A DNA stretch of 64,000 bases from Ralstonia thomasii (GTDB lineage Bacteria; Pseudomonadota; Gammaproteobacteria; Burkholderiales; Burkholderiaceae). The notes under the pieces were generated by a model, which saw only the letters and a list, made by a program, of their open reading frames with translations, was not told the origin of the DNA and made no database searches. A program made the translations under genes and the position numbers. This document shows, one piece after another, positions 57,701 to 64,000 of this stretch. The stretch lies in NCBI RefSeq assembly GCF_958405895.1, contig NZ_CATZAR010000013.1; one strand, written 5' to 3'. Every line of letters begins with the position of its first letter. The stretch's first letter is position 1.

Positions 57701-57868
57701 GCGGCCGGGCCACTGCGTGATGGCCTGCACCGACAGCGGTGCCACGCCCGGATACGCCTGCAGTGGCAGCTCGCGGAACGACAGCACGCCAGCCACCAGC
57801 AACGCGACAGCCAGGAAGACAATCAGCAGCCGCCGCTTGAGAATGCCCGCGATGGGGTTGAAGCCCAT
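54773..57868 (-). CDS. HME-type RND efflux pump, CzcA family
   Basis: This 1031-aa inner-membrane pump has two six-helix blocks and two large periplasmic loops (residues about 35-335 and 555-860). The proton-relay motif DFGVIVDAAVIVMEN (helix 4) keeps both Asp and the Glu. It is closer to CzcA-like HME pumps than to CusA, but has Ala where CzcA has Gly (VDGAVV). The metal ion exported cannot be assigned from this. AGGAG precedes the ATG; the gap to the adaptor gene is two bases. Confidence 0.93.
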   Translation of the reverse strand: MGFNPIAGILKRRLLIVFLAVALLVAGVLSFRELPLQAYPGVAPLSVQAITQWPGRSTTEVEQQITIPIENALAGVPDVQSFRSVSLFGLSVVTLKFKEGTDSFKARQNFSQYLASANLPTGVQSSLSPDSDATGEIMRFRLEGDGVDLTTLKSYQDYDISKGLKHVQGVADVSSFGGKVKEYHIVPSPAKLQSYGITLSQLITAIGNANNNTGGNLLRDGEQQFVVRGVGLLQTVDDIRNVVVNTNNGVPVRVRDIAEVEVGNVQRLGQVQYNDQPDVVEGIVLLKRDANATEVLAKVREKVAELNNGVLPKSIQVKPFYDRQVLLDITMGTVEHTLVVGISLVLAVLFVFLGNFRAAAVVAAVIPLALCVSFISMEHFHVPANLISLGAIDFGVIVDAAVIVMENIMRHLEEGAEKLEDAIIKATNEVQRAMIFSTGIIIVAYSPLFFIGGVEGIIFKPMAFTMGFALMASIVLSLTFVPATTSFVFGKTLHPHSPAFIAAILRWYKPLLRKLIARPMAVFATAITALLLTLYSATFLGTEFLPTLEENNLWLRITLPNTVDLDYSASVANDLRIYFTKQPEIKQVSVQIGRPDDGTDSTGVFNQEYGLYFAPPDQWEAGMTKGKLVERLSKHLEKIPGIEYNFSQYIQDNVDEALSGVKGENSVKLFGNDLNMLEAKANEIQAQLKKVSGLVDVGIFRELGQPTLNVSIDRQAAARFNINVSDVQNLVQYAIGGAPVTQILEGEKSFGLAVRLNQQARASYDAIRELLIDTPDGQHIPLSMIAKVEMTDGPFFIYREEGKRYIAIKFGVRGRDLGGAVDEAQHVVGSNVKLPEGYTVKWDGQFNEMKVAQGKLMVIVPLTILVIFLLLYSTFGNFKDALMVVLNVPFAAIGGLLALHIANETLSISAGIGFLSLFGIAIQDGVILISYVNRLSQSENVREATVDGAALRLRPVIMTAMLAGLGLLPAALSHSIGSEAQRPLALVIVGGMVTTTILTLLVLPVVFTWAHRHRRPPPRDSDVNPTAAMLP

Positions 57869-57870
57869 GC

Positions 57871-59019
57871 CTACGCTCCTGCCTTGACGATCATCTCGTT
57901 AAGCAGCGCGGCACCGCGCACCACCACCTGCGACGAAGCCTCAAGCCCTGCCGTCACGGCAAAGTTGCCGTCGGTGCCGATGTCCTTGCCGTGCACTTCG
58001 ACGCGCTTGAAGTGCGTAGCATCGCTCTGCACGATCACGAAGTAGCTGCCATGGTCTTTCACCAGGGCGGACTTCGGCACCACCGTGGCCTGGCCGGTGC
58101 CGGTCTGGATGCGCGCCGTGGCGTACATCTCGGGGCGCAGCAGGCCGTCGTTGTTCGGCACGTCGCAGCGCACCGTCAACGTGTGCGTGGCCGGGTCGAT
58201 GTTTGGGGCGATGAAGCTCACGCGGCCCGTGAACTCGCGGTCCGGATACGCCGACGTGTGCAGCGAGATCGGCTGACCGATGCGCACGCTGGCAATGTCG
58301 TTCTCATACACATTGCCCGTAAACCACAGCACACGCGTATCGACGATGCTCATGAACGAGTCGCCCACGTTGAGGAAGGCGCCCGGGTCCATGTTGCGCT
58401 TGACGATCGTGCCCGAGATGGGCGCGCGCAGCGTCAGGTGTTCAGCCGGTGTGCCGCGCTTGGCTATTTGCGCGACATCGGCATCGGACATGCCCAGCAC
58501 GTGCAGGCGACCTGCGGCGGACTGCACGGTGGCGTCTGCGTCTTCCTGCAAGTCCTTCATGTTGGAGCCCTTGAGCTGGCGGGCGGTATTCAGCGCCAGC
58601 AGGTATTCCTTCTGCGCAGAGATGTAGTCCGGCGCGTACAGCTCGGCAATCGGCTGGCCCTCACGCACCAGCGCCCCTTCGAACTGGAGGATGTGATCAA
58701 GCCGGCCGGCCACGCGTGCGGACGCCAGCTTGGTGCGCTCCGCGTTGTAGGCCAGCTTGCCGGGTGTGGACAATTCCACCGGCACCGAAAGCTGGCTGGC
58801 CTGCGCGACCTTCACCTGCTGGGGGTCGAAGCCGCCAGAAGGAATTTCAATGGAGTCCGGTTTCGGACGCGACGCGGCAGCCGGCGCAGATGCCGGGCCC
58901 GCTTCGGGTTTTGCAGTCTCGGCCGGCACGGCGGCAGGCCACTTGCGTCCGACCACCACGCCCACAGCGAGGGCCGCTGCCAGGGCGATCACAGCAACGA
59001 CAGGAGAGAACTTCTTCAT
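57871..59019 (-). CDS. RND efflux periplasmic adaptor (CzcB-like membrane fusion protein)
   Basis: This 382-aa protein has an N-terminal signal/anchor (VVAVIALAAALAVGVVVG), a Pro/Ala linker, a lipoyl/beta-barrel core (LDHILQFEGALVREGQPIAELYAPD; LRAPISGTIVKRNMDPGAFLNVGDS) and an alpha-hairpin with AQKEYLLAL. It bridges the pump and the outer-membrane channel. The His-rich metal-binding N-terminus of classic CzcB is missing. The gap to the channel gene is four bases. Confidence 0.92.
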   Translation of the reverse strand: MKKFSPVVAVIALAAALAVGVVVGRKWPAAVPAETAKPEAGPASAPAAASRPKPDSIEIPSGGFDPQQVKVAQASQLSVPVELSTPGKLAYNAERTKLASARVAGRLDHILQFEGALVREGQPIAELYAPDYISAQKEYLLALNTARQLKGSNMKDLQEDADATVQSAAGRLHVLGMSDADVAQIAKRGTPAEHLTLRAPISGTIVKRNMDPGAFLNVGDSFMSIVDTRVLWFTGNVYENDIASVRIGQPISLHTSAYPDREFTGRVSFIAPNIDPATHTLTVRCDVPNNDGLLRPEMYATARIQTGTGQATVVPKSALVKDHGSYFVIVQSDATHFKRVEVHGKDIGTDGNFAVTAGLEASSQVVVRGAALLNEMIVKAGA

Positions 59020-59023
59020 GATG

Positions 59024-60394
59024 TTATTGAGCTTGAACCGGCGAGCGGCCGGTGGCCGCGAGCAGCGCGTGATAGGCCTGCAAGGCCGTGGCCTGCGCCT
59101 GCGCGACCGCCAGTTCGGCGTTTTTGAGCGCGCCCTGGGCGGTAAGCAGGTCGTTGAAATCGGCGTTGTTGCTGGCGTAGTTGGTCATCGTGACGCGATA
59201 GGCCGCCAGCGCCTGCGGCAGTTGCCGCTGCTTGTTGAAGTCGAGCTGCGCAAGCGTCTGGCGCAGCGTGTTGTAGGCGGTATCGACGGCCAGTAACGTC
59301 TGCTGGCGCACCGACACGTCGTTCGCCTCGGTGGCAATCTGGCTTTCCACCGCCTGGTTCACGCCGTACTTCTCTTTGGTCAGGAACCAGAACGGGATGA
59401 TCACGTCCAGCTCGATCTGGTAGCTGTTCGGGCGCACGCCATACGGCGGGTTGTCCGTCGTGACGGTGGCAATGACCTGGAAGTCGGGCAGGTAGGCCTT
59501 GCGCGCCAGCGTCACGCTCTTGCGTGCCGCGTCCATCAGCTCGGCCGATGCCTTGATCGACGGGTGCTCGCGCAGCGCCTGGTTTTCCAGTTCGGGCAGC
59601 GGTTCTTCCGGCAGGTGGACAGCCTCGTCGTCTGCGCGCAGCACGAGCGGGAAGCTCGGATCTTTCCCGATGAGCGTGTTGAGCGTCTGCAGCGTGCTGT
59701 CGTACTGGCGCTGAGCGGCAAACAGGTCGTTCTGCGCGCTGCTCTGCATGACCTGCGCGTTGAGGAAGTCTGCGTAGGCGGCGGCGTTGTTGGCGTAGCG
59801 CACACGCGTGATCTGCTTGACCTGCTCCAGGCGCGTGATGGTCAGCTTTTGCACGTCGATCTGCTTTTGCAGCGCAATCGCCTGGTAGTACGTGGTGGAA
59901 AGCTGCGCATAGAGCTGCAGGTACAGCGCGTCGTTTTGCGCGTTCAGGGACTCAGCCTGGCGATCGGCAATCTCGGCCGCCAGCGCTTTCTTGCCCGGAA
60001 ACGGAATCTGCTGCGTCAGGTTGTACTGGCTGCCGCCCGCGCGGTTCACCGCCAGCGGGAATCCCTTCGGGATGCTGTTCCAGATATAGCCGAGCTGCGG
60101 GTTGTTGGGCGACGCAAGCTGCGGCGGTATCGACTTGGCTGACAGGTAGGTGTGGCGCCCCTGGATCAATTGCGGGTTGTTGCCTTTCAGCTCCTGCAAC
60201 AGTTCGACCAGGTTGAAGCCAGCACCCGTCACGCCCGGCACGGATGGCTGGATCGGCGGCATGGTCGGGACCGGCATGCTGGCCGCAGCCGGCGCCGATG
60301 CCGGCGTGGCTGCCCAGGCAGCGGCAAATGGCAGGCAGGCCACCGCGCATAGCACGGCCCTTGCCCTTGAATGAAACGCACCCCGATATTTCAC
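59024..60394 (-). CDS. TolC-family outer-membrane efflux channel (CzcC-like)
   Basis: This 456-aa channel protein starts at GTG 60394 behind GGGGGAG. A signal peptide (LPFAAAWAATPAS) is followed by two TolC repeats of long helices (SLNAQNDALYLQLYAQLSTTYYQAIALQKQ; VRQQTLLAVDTAYNTLRQTLAQL). It forms the outer-membrane duct of a CzcCBA-type tripartite pump with the two next genes. The order C-B-A matches metal-efflux operons. Confidence 0.92.
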   Translation of the reverse strand: MKYRGAFHSRARAVLCAVACLPFAAAWAATPASAPAAASMPVPTMPPIQPSVPGVTGAGFNLVELLQELKGNNPQLIQGRHTYLSAKSIPPQLASPNNPQLGYIWNSIPKGFPLAVNRAGGSQYNLTQQIPFPGKKALAAEIADRQAESLNAQNDALYLQLYAQLSTTYYQAIALQKQIDVQKLTITRLEQVKQITRVRYANNAAAYADFLNAQVMQSSAQNDLFAAQRQYDSTLQTLNTLIGKDPSFPLVLRADDEAVHLPEEPLPELENQALREHPSIKASAELMDAARKSVTLARKAYLPDFQVIATVTTDNPPYGVRPNSYQIELDVIIPFWFLTKEKYGVNQAVESQIATEANDVSVRQQTLLAVDTAYNTLRQTLAQLDFNKQRQLPQALAAYRVTMTNYASNNADFNDLLTAQGALKNAELAVAQAQATALQAYHALLAATGRSPVQAQ

Positions 60395-60551
60395 TGCAGC
60401 AGACTCCCCCTTGAGACGGGAGCGTTTTTACCGACGCGAACTTTCAAGCGCCTTTCACGGCTCAGCAAGCTGTCAGGATGGGGGAAAACGCAAAAACCCC
60501 GCCCTCCAGTGCCAGTCTGCGACAGTTATATGACAAGACATGACGACCGTC

Positions 60552-60953
60552 TCAGGCCGGTGCAAGTGGACATGCCATGCCGACGCGCGTGGCAAGTGCC
60601 TCTCGCATGGCCTGCAGGCTGGCGATGCGGGCATCAATGGTGGCAAGTTTCTCCCGCAGCAACGCGGTGACGGCGGCAACGGTGTCGGGTTGCTGCCACA
60701 CCTGCGCCATGCCTTCTCTAATTTCCGCCAGTGTGAAACCCAGCTGCTGGGCCGTGCGGACGTACTGCACCAGTTCCACGATTTCGGGCGGATAGGCGCG
60801 GTAACCGTTGCTCCGGCGCCGCGCACGGATCAGTCCACGTGCCTCGTAAAAGCGCAGGCCATCCCGCGAGACGCCGGTGGCAGCAGCCAAGTCGCCGATG
60901 GACAGGTCGCCGGTATGCGCATTGGAAATGGGCGCGGGGAGAGCAGCAGGCAT
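60552..60953 (-). CDS. MerR-family transcriptional regulator
   Basis: This 133-aa product is read from ATG 60953; the frame is open 19 codons further up. The MerR HTH is LSIGDLAAATGVSRDGLRFYEARGLIRARRRSNGYRAYP, followed by the wing and dimerisation helix (LREKLATIDARIASLQAMREAL). Only one Cys is near the C-terminus (MACPLAPA), so a metal-thiolate site like CueR or ZntR is unlikely. It lies upstream of the efflux operon on the same strand, but its best operator faces the divergent membrane gene. Confidence 0.88.
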   Translation of the reverse strand: MPAALPAPISNAHTGDLSIGDLAAATGVSRDGLRFYEARGLIRARRRSNGYRAYPPEIVELVQYVRTAQQLGFTLAEIREGMAQVWQQPDTVAAVTALLREKLATIDARIASLQAMREALATRVGMACPLAPA

Positions 60954-60988
60954 GGTGGTTTGGACGGGGGGGCGGTCAGGGGGGGGGC

Positions 60989-61020
60989 TTGACCTTGGAG
61001 CGTACACCAAGCTTTAGCGT
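60989..61020 (+). promoter_or_regulatory. MerR-type promoter/operator for the 61055 gene
   Basis: TTGACC at 60989-60994 is followed by a long spacer carrying the dyad CTTGG-N8-CCAAG (60994-60998 and 61007-61011). A TTAGCG-like -10 begins at 61014, for a 19-base spacer. Over-long spacers with a central dyad are the signature of MerR-activated promoters. The start of transcription would be near 61027, 28 bases before the ATG. Confidence 0.7.
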
Positions 61021-61054
61021 GGCGACTCCTTCACTTCCCTTTTGGAGTTTCACC

Positions 61055-61477
61055 ATGGTTTCCGAATCGACCTTCCTGCGCATTGTGCGAGCCAGCGCCT
61101 GGTATGACCTGATCGTGACCGCACCCTTTGCCACGCCATGGACGTTCGCGCTGTTGCATCAGGCGCTGAGCGCATTGGCGCACGCGCTGGGCATCGGCAG
61201 CTTGCCGCCATTTGAGCCGACGCATCTGCTGATGGCCAACCTGATGGGATCGGTGGTGTGCGTGTGGTCGGTGCTGCGTATCCGACAGACGAGTGTGGTG
61301 CTCGGCCGGTACGACGCCGTGGCGCGCGGCCTGTTTGCGGCGTGGCAGGCATACGCGCTGGCATCGGGCGCTACGCTGCTGGTGGTGCCCTTCCTGATCG
61401 CAGAGATTGGCTTCGGGCTGCTGCAATCGCTGCCCGTGGGCCGCGTGCCCGGGCGAGCAGGCGCGCGGGCAGCGTAA
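61055..61477 (+). CDS. small four-helix membrane protein under MerR control
   Basis: This 140-aa product has TTTGGAG seven bases upstream. It has about four hydrophobic segments (WYDLIVTAPFATPWTFALLHQAL; LLMANLMGSVVCVWSVLRI; GLFAAWQAYALASGATLLVVPFLIAEIGFGLL). I do not recognise a family for certain. Its promoter carries a MerR-type operator and it is divergent from the MerR gene, so it is the regulator's likely target. Confidence 0.75.
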   Translation: MVSESTFLRIVRASAWYDLIVTAPFATPWTFALLHQALSALAHALGIGSLPPFEPTHLLMANLMGSVVCVWSVLRIRQTSVVLGRYDAVARGLFAAWQAYALASGATLLVVPFLIAEIGFGLLQSLPVGRVPGRAGARAA

Positions 61478-61490
61478 CCGCTTGCGTGGT

Positions 61491-61907
61491 TTAGCGCGCG
61501 GCCGGGGCGCTGGCCGGCGCCTCGGGCGGCAAGCCGGCCGGGATGTACGGGCCGCCGCCGAGCACCTGCATGCGCGACAGCACGCGCAACTGGTTGTCGA
61601 GTTTGGCCGAGTCAACAAAGCGTTTGACGTCGTCGCCGGCCCGGCGGGCCATCTCTGGGGTATCGACCCAGCCCGTCAGGATGACCTTGCCGTCCGGGCT
61701 GGATCGGATGCGAATCTGGCGCGTGCTGAGCGCCGTGTCCTGATCCAGCGCCGCCTTGACCTGGTACGTCAGGAGCGAGTCGTCGAGCATGCGCGCGCCG
61801 GCGGTGTTCGGGCTATCGCCCCACGCGCAGGCCGTAAGAAGCGCTGCGGCGCCGATTGCAGCCAACACACCGGCCGAGGCAGCGAAGGACAACTGAGGGA
61901 AGCGCAT
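61491..61907 (-). CDS. BON-domain lipoprotein
   Basis: This 138-aa protein has CAGGAG six bases upstream and a lipobox (ALLTAC). One BON domain occupies about 40-115 (DDSLLTYQVKAALDQDTALSTRQIRIRSSPDGKVILTGWVDTPEMARRAGDDV). BON lipoproteins such as DolP/OsmY bind membranes and help envelope integrity. The Pro/Ala-rich tail is probably disordered. The link with neighbouring metal genes is only positional. Confidence 0.88.
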   Translation of the reverse strand: MRFPQLSFAASAGVLAAIGAAALLTACAWGDSPNTAGARMLDDSLLTYQVKAALDQDTALSTRQIRIRSSPDGKVILTGWVDTPEMARRAGDDVKRFVDSAKLDNQLRVLSRMQVLGGGPYIPAGLPPEAPASAPAAR

Positions 61908-61968
61908 CGATGCTCCTGAAGAGAGGGCGACAGGCTCACATCATAAGCCTGCCGCCCACACAATCCGC

Positions 61969-62439
61969 TTAGTGCTTACGGCGCTGCCAAAGGTTCTGCG
62001 CCGCCAGCCAGCCGGGTCCCACCGTCGCCACGAGCGCAATCAGCACGCCCCAAACCAAGTGAAACTCGATGGCCGATGCCGACAGATTGGCCCAGTACGA
62101 CACCGCTGCCACCACGTTGACAAAGAACAGCCCCGCCGCCGCCAGCCGGGGCACGATGCCGGCCAGCATCAGAGAGGGGAAGACCAGTTCGCCAAAGGTG
62201 CCAAGCGCCGCTGCCAGTGCGGGCGGCAGCAGCGGCACCTTGTATTCCTCGGTGAAGAGGAGCACGGTCGTGTCCCAGTCGTGCAGTTTGGTCAGGCCCG
62301 AGCGGAAGAACACGTAGAAGAGATACGCGCGCGCGATCAACAGGATGATCGAACAGAGCATGCTCTGCGGGCCGGCAAGCCGTTCCAGCGATGCGCGGAT
62401 ACGCGTGAGTGGGGCAAAGGTTGTGGTGAGGGTATTCAT
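61969..62439 (-). CDS. DoxX-family membrane protein of the MNIO operon
   Basis: This 156-aa protein has four membrane helices with the DoxX pattern (LLIARAYLFYVFFRSGLTKLHDWDTTVLLF, then LAAALGTFGELVFPSLMLAGIVPRLAA). ATG 62439 follows GGAGACACGCC and overlaps the DUF2063 stop (ATGA). In bufferin-type operons a DoxX protein is often the last gene. Here it is again distal, and an electron-transfer or membrane role is presumed. Confidence 0.9.
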   Translation of the reverse strand: MNTLTTTFAPLTRIRASLERLAGPQSMLCSIILLIARAYLFYVFFRSGLTKLHDWDTTVLLFTEEYKVPLLPPALAAALGTFGELVFPSLMLAGIVPRLAAAGLFFVNVVAAVSYWANLSASAIEFHLVWGVLIALVATVGPGWLAAQNLWQRRKH

Positions 62440-63194
62440 GGCGTGTCTCCGGTAGGCATTGTTGTGTGGCATGCAGATAGCGCGAGCAGCCCCGAGCGAT
62501 AGAGGCCAGATAGGCTCGCGGTCAGATCAAAAGCTGGCAGCTCAGCCAACGTGGTCTCGAGCGCGGTCTGGAGCGATGGCGTAGCCTCGCAAGCTGCCAG
62601 AAACATCGCTGTGGCGGCATCGAGATCGAGCACGGCAACGCGGTGCCCCCGCACGGCAATCGCAGCGGCTTCGGCTGCGTCCAGGTCGATTTCGTTGAGC
62701 GCGATGGTTGCGCCGGGCTGATGTGCGCGCCAGATCGACACCACCGGCCACGGTGAGGCCACCCACTGCACACCTTCGATCAGCCCCGCGCGGACGGTGT
62801 CCGCGGGCTGCGCGAGGAGGGTGGCGTTCGCCGCTTCGACGTGTGCATCCGGGGCGTAATGCGCCCAGTGGACGCACCATTCCAGCCGCGCCACGTCAGC
62901 CAGATACGGCACACTGTGCGCCAACGGGCATTGCGCAATGACATCCGGCAGCGCATTGCCATAGCGATGCAGATTGGGCGATGTAGACGCCTGCGCGGCC
63001 AGCGTGTCGCGCACAAGCGCATCAAAGCAGTCGTTGCCGACCAGCGCGCGGCAGACGGGATAGGCCCCCGCCAGCGTGTTACGCAGAATGGCCAGACGCG
63101 CATTGCGGTAGATGGCGATGCCACGTGTTTCATCGTCGCTTACAGGATGCGTCAGCGCGCCGATGAGGTGTGCCTCCCAGTCAGGCAGTCGCAT
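62436..63194 (-). CDS. DUF2063 (HvfC/BufC-type) partner protein
   Basis: This 252-aa protein has the DUF2063 N-terminal domain (LPDWEAHLIGALTHP, GIAIYRNARLAILRNTLAGAYPVCRALVGNDCFDAL). Partner proteins of this type bind the RiPP precursor leader and hand the peptide to the MNIO enzyme. The start overlaps the MNIO gene by 14 bases and uses the same GGAGACACGCC ribosome site as the DoxX gene. The short C-terminal domain agrees with BufC rather than long HvfC proteins. Confidence 0.9.
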   Translation of the reverse strand: MRLPDWEAHLIGALTHPVSDDETRGIAIYRNARLAILRNTLAGAYPVCRALVGNDCFDALVRDTLAAQASTSPNLHRYGNALPDVIAQCPLAHSVPYLADVARLEWCVHWAHYAPDAHVEAANATLLAQPADTVRAGLIEGVQWVASPWPVVSIWRAHQPGATIALNEIDLDAAEAAAIAVRGHRVAVLDLDAATAMFLAACEATPSLQTALETTLAELPAFDLTASLSGLYRSGLLALSACHTTMPTGDTP

Positions 63195-64000
63195 GGCGTG
63201 TCTCCTGCATGGCGTTGGTGTGGCGATTCAGTACCGCCTGGGCACGTGCCGCCTCGTCCAGCAACACCTGCACGGGCGGCAGTTCAGCGTCCCATTCGAT
63301 CAGTGTCGGGCGTGCGCCGTGCTTGGCAACCCACGCGTTGTACAACGCCCAGACGGGCGCATGGACCGGCGCGCTATGCGTGTCGATCAGCATGCCGTCT
63401 TCCACGCTGAAGCCCGCCAGGTGAATTTCGCCGACCAGCGCTGGGTCGATATCGGTGAGTACGGATTCGACTGTCACGCCATGGTTGACGCTGTTCACGT
63501 ACAGATTGTTTAGGTCCAGCAGGATGCCGCAGCCCGTGCGTCGGGCGAGGGCGGTCAGGAATGCGCCTTCGGAGATGGCCTCGTCGGCATCGACCAGCGT
63601 GCGGCAGTCGATGTACGCGGCAATGTTCTCGATCAGCAGCGGCTGCTTGAGAATGTCCTGTGCCCGCATGACGTTGGCGCAGACGATATCGAGCGATTCG
63701 CGGGAATAGGGCAGCGGCAAAAGATCGTTGACGACCTGCGCGCCGCTGCGGTTGAAGCACAGGTGCTCGGAAATGGCGGCCGGCGCTACGGCATCGGCAA
63801 GCATGGCGATGGCGCGTACGTGTTCGACATCCAGTCCATCCGCATTGCCAAGCCCCATGCCCACGCCGTGCAGGCTCACCGGCTGGTGCGCTCGCGCGGC
63901 CAGCAGCGCTGCACGTGCGGGGCCGCCATACAGATAGTTCTCGCTGTGCACTTCTGCCCACGGGAAGCGGGCTTCCCCGTGCAGCAGGGCAGGAAAGTGC
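63181..64000 (-). CDS. MNIO (DUF692, HvfB/BufB-type) RiPP-modifying enzyme, 5' end outside window
   Basis: The frame runs off the right edge; visible residues begin HFPALLHGEARFPWAEVHSENYLYGG. This TIM-barrel enzyme of the multinuclear non-heme iron oxygenase family modifies Cys residues of a precursor peptide. Likely metal ligands are visible in SLHGVGMGLGN, ISEHLCFNRSGA, LLDLNNLYVNSVNHG, GEIHLAGFSVEDG and DTHSAP. The next gene upstream, outside the window, should be the Cys-containing precursor if this is a bufferin operon. Confidence 0.92.
   Translation of the reverse strand, partial: HFPALLHGEARFPWAEVHSENYLYGGPARAALLAARAHQPVSLHGVGMGLGNADGLDVEHVRAIAMLADAVAPAAISEHLCFNRSGAQVVNDLLPLPYSRESLDIVCANVMRAQDILKQPLLIENIAAYIDCRTLVDADEAISEGAFLTALARRTGCGILLDLNNLYVNSVNHGVTVESVLTDIDPALVGEIHLAGFSVEDGMLIDTHSAPVHAPVWALYNAWVAKHGARPTLIEWDAELPPVQVLLDEAARAQAVLNRHTNAMQETRHATA

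Overview
The window is GC-rich, densely coded chromosome-type DNA from a betaproteobacterium. Protein content and gene order point to Ralstonia or a very close relative: a complete Tad/Flp pilus cluster with a DUF3613 gene, Gly-rich collagen-like lipoproteins, a CYP102-type self-sufficient P450, and adjacent metal-efflux and copper-RiPP genes. The species call is inference. No rRNA, tRNA, CRISPR array or replication origin was seen. The extreme left end is the 3' tip of an IS3-family insertion sequence.

Layout. 1-9.4 kb: IS end, a membrane GGDEF-EAL protein, a LuxR-type regulator, a two-partner-secretion (TpsB) transporter and two paralogous Gly-rich lipoproteins transcribed away from each other; each lipoprotein has a consensus sigma-54 promoter. 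9.9-22.6 kb: a complete Tad pilus operon (flp, cpaA, tadE, cpaB, cpaC, tadZ, tadA, tadB, tadC, tadD, DUF3613, tadG) ending in a VpsR-like sigma-54 activator. The activator, the sigma-54 lipoprotein promoters and the cyclic-di-GMP enzyme suggest one surface-adhesion module.

22.7-38.4 kb: a DUF2968 coiled-coil protein, a P450 BM3-like fusion, a small membrane-anchored protein, a Gfo/Idh/MocA oxidoreductase, a divergent ArsR / P450-monooxygenase pair, SpeG, a TonB receptor with PepSY protein and Fur-like box, a second Gfo/Idh/MocA oxidoreductase and a CPA1 antiporter. 38.4-45.9 kb: an adc-bdhA-patatin operon (ketone body/PHB metabolism) and a MocR regulator divergent from beta-alanine:pyruvate aminotransferase and malonate-semialdehyde dehydrogenase (beta-alanine catabolism). 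46-49 kb: a CSD-like small ORF, cspA and kup.

48.8-54 kb: an operon of OFA-type transporter, FdhF/YdeP molybdoenzyme, an 81-aa winged-helix-like protein and FdhD. 54.2-64 kb: an Hpt protein, a CzcCBA-type RND efflux operon, a MerR regulator with a textbook operator facing a small membrane protein, a BON lipoprotein, and the distal part of a MNIO (DUF692)/DUF2063/DoxX operon of the bufferin type, running off the right edge.
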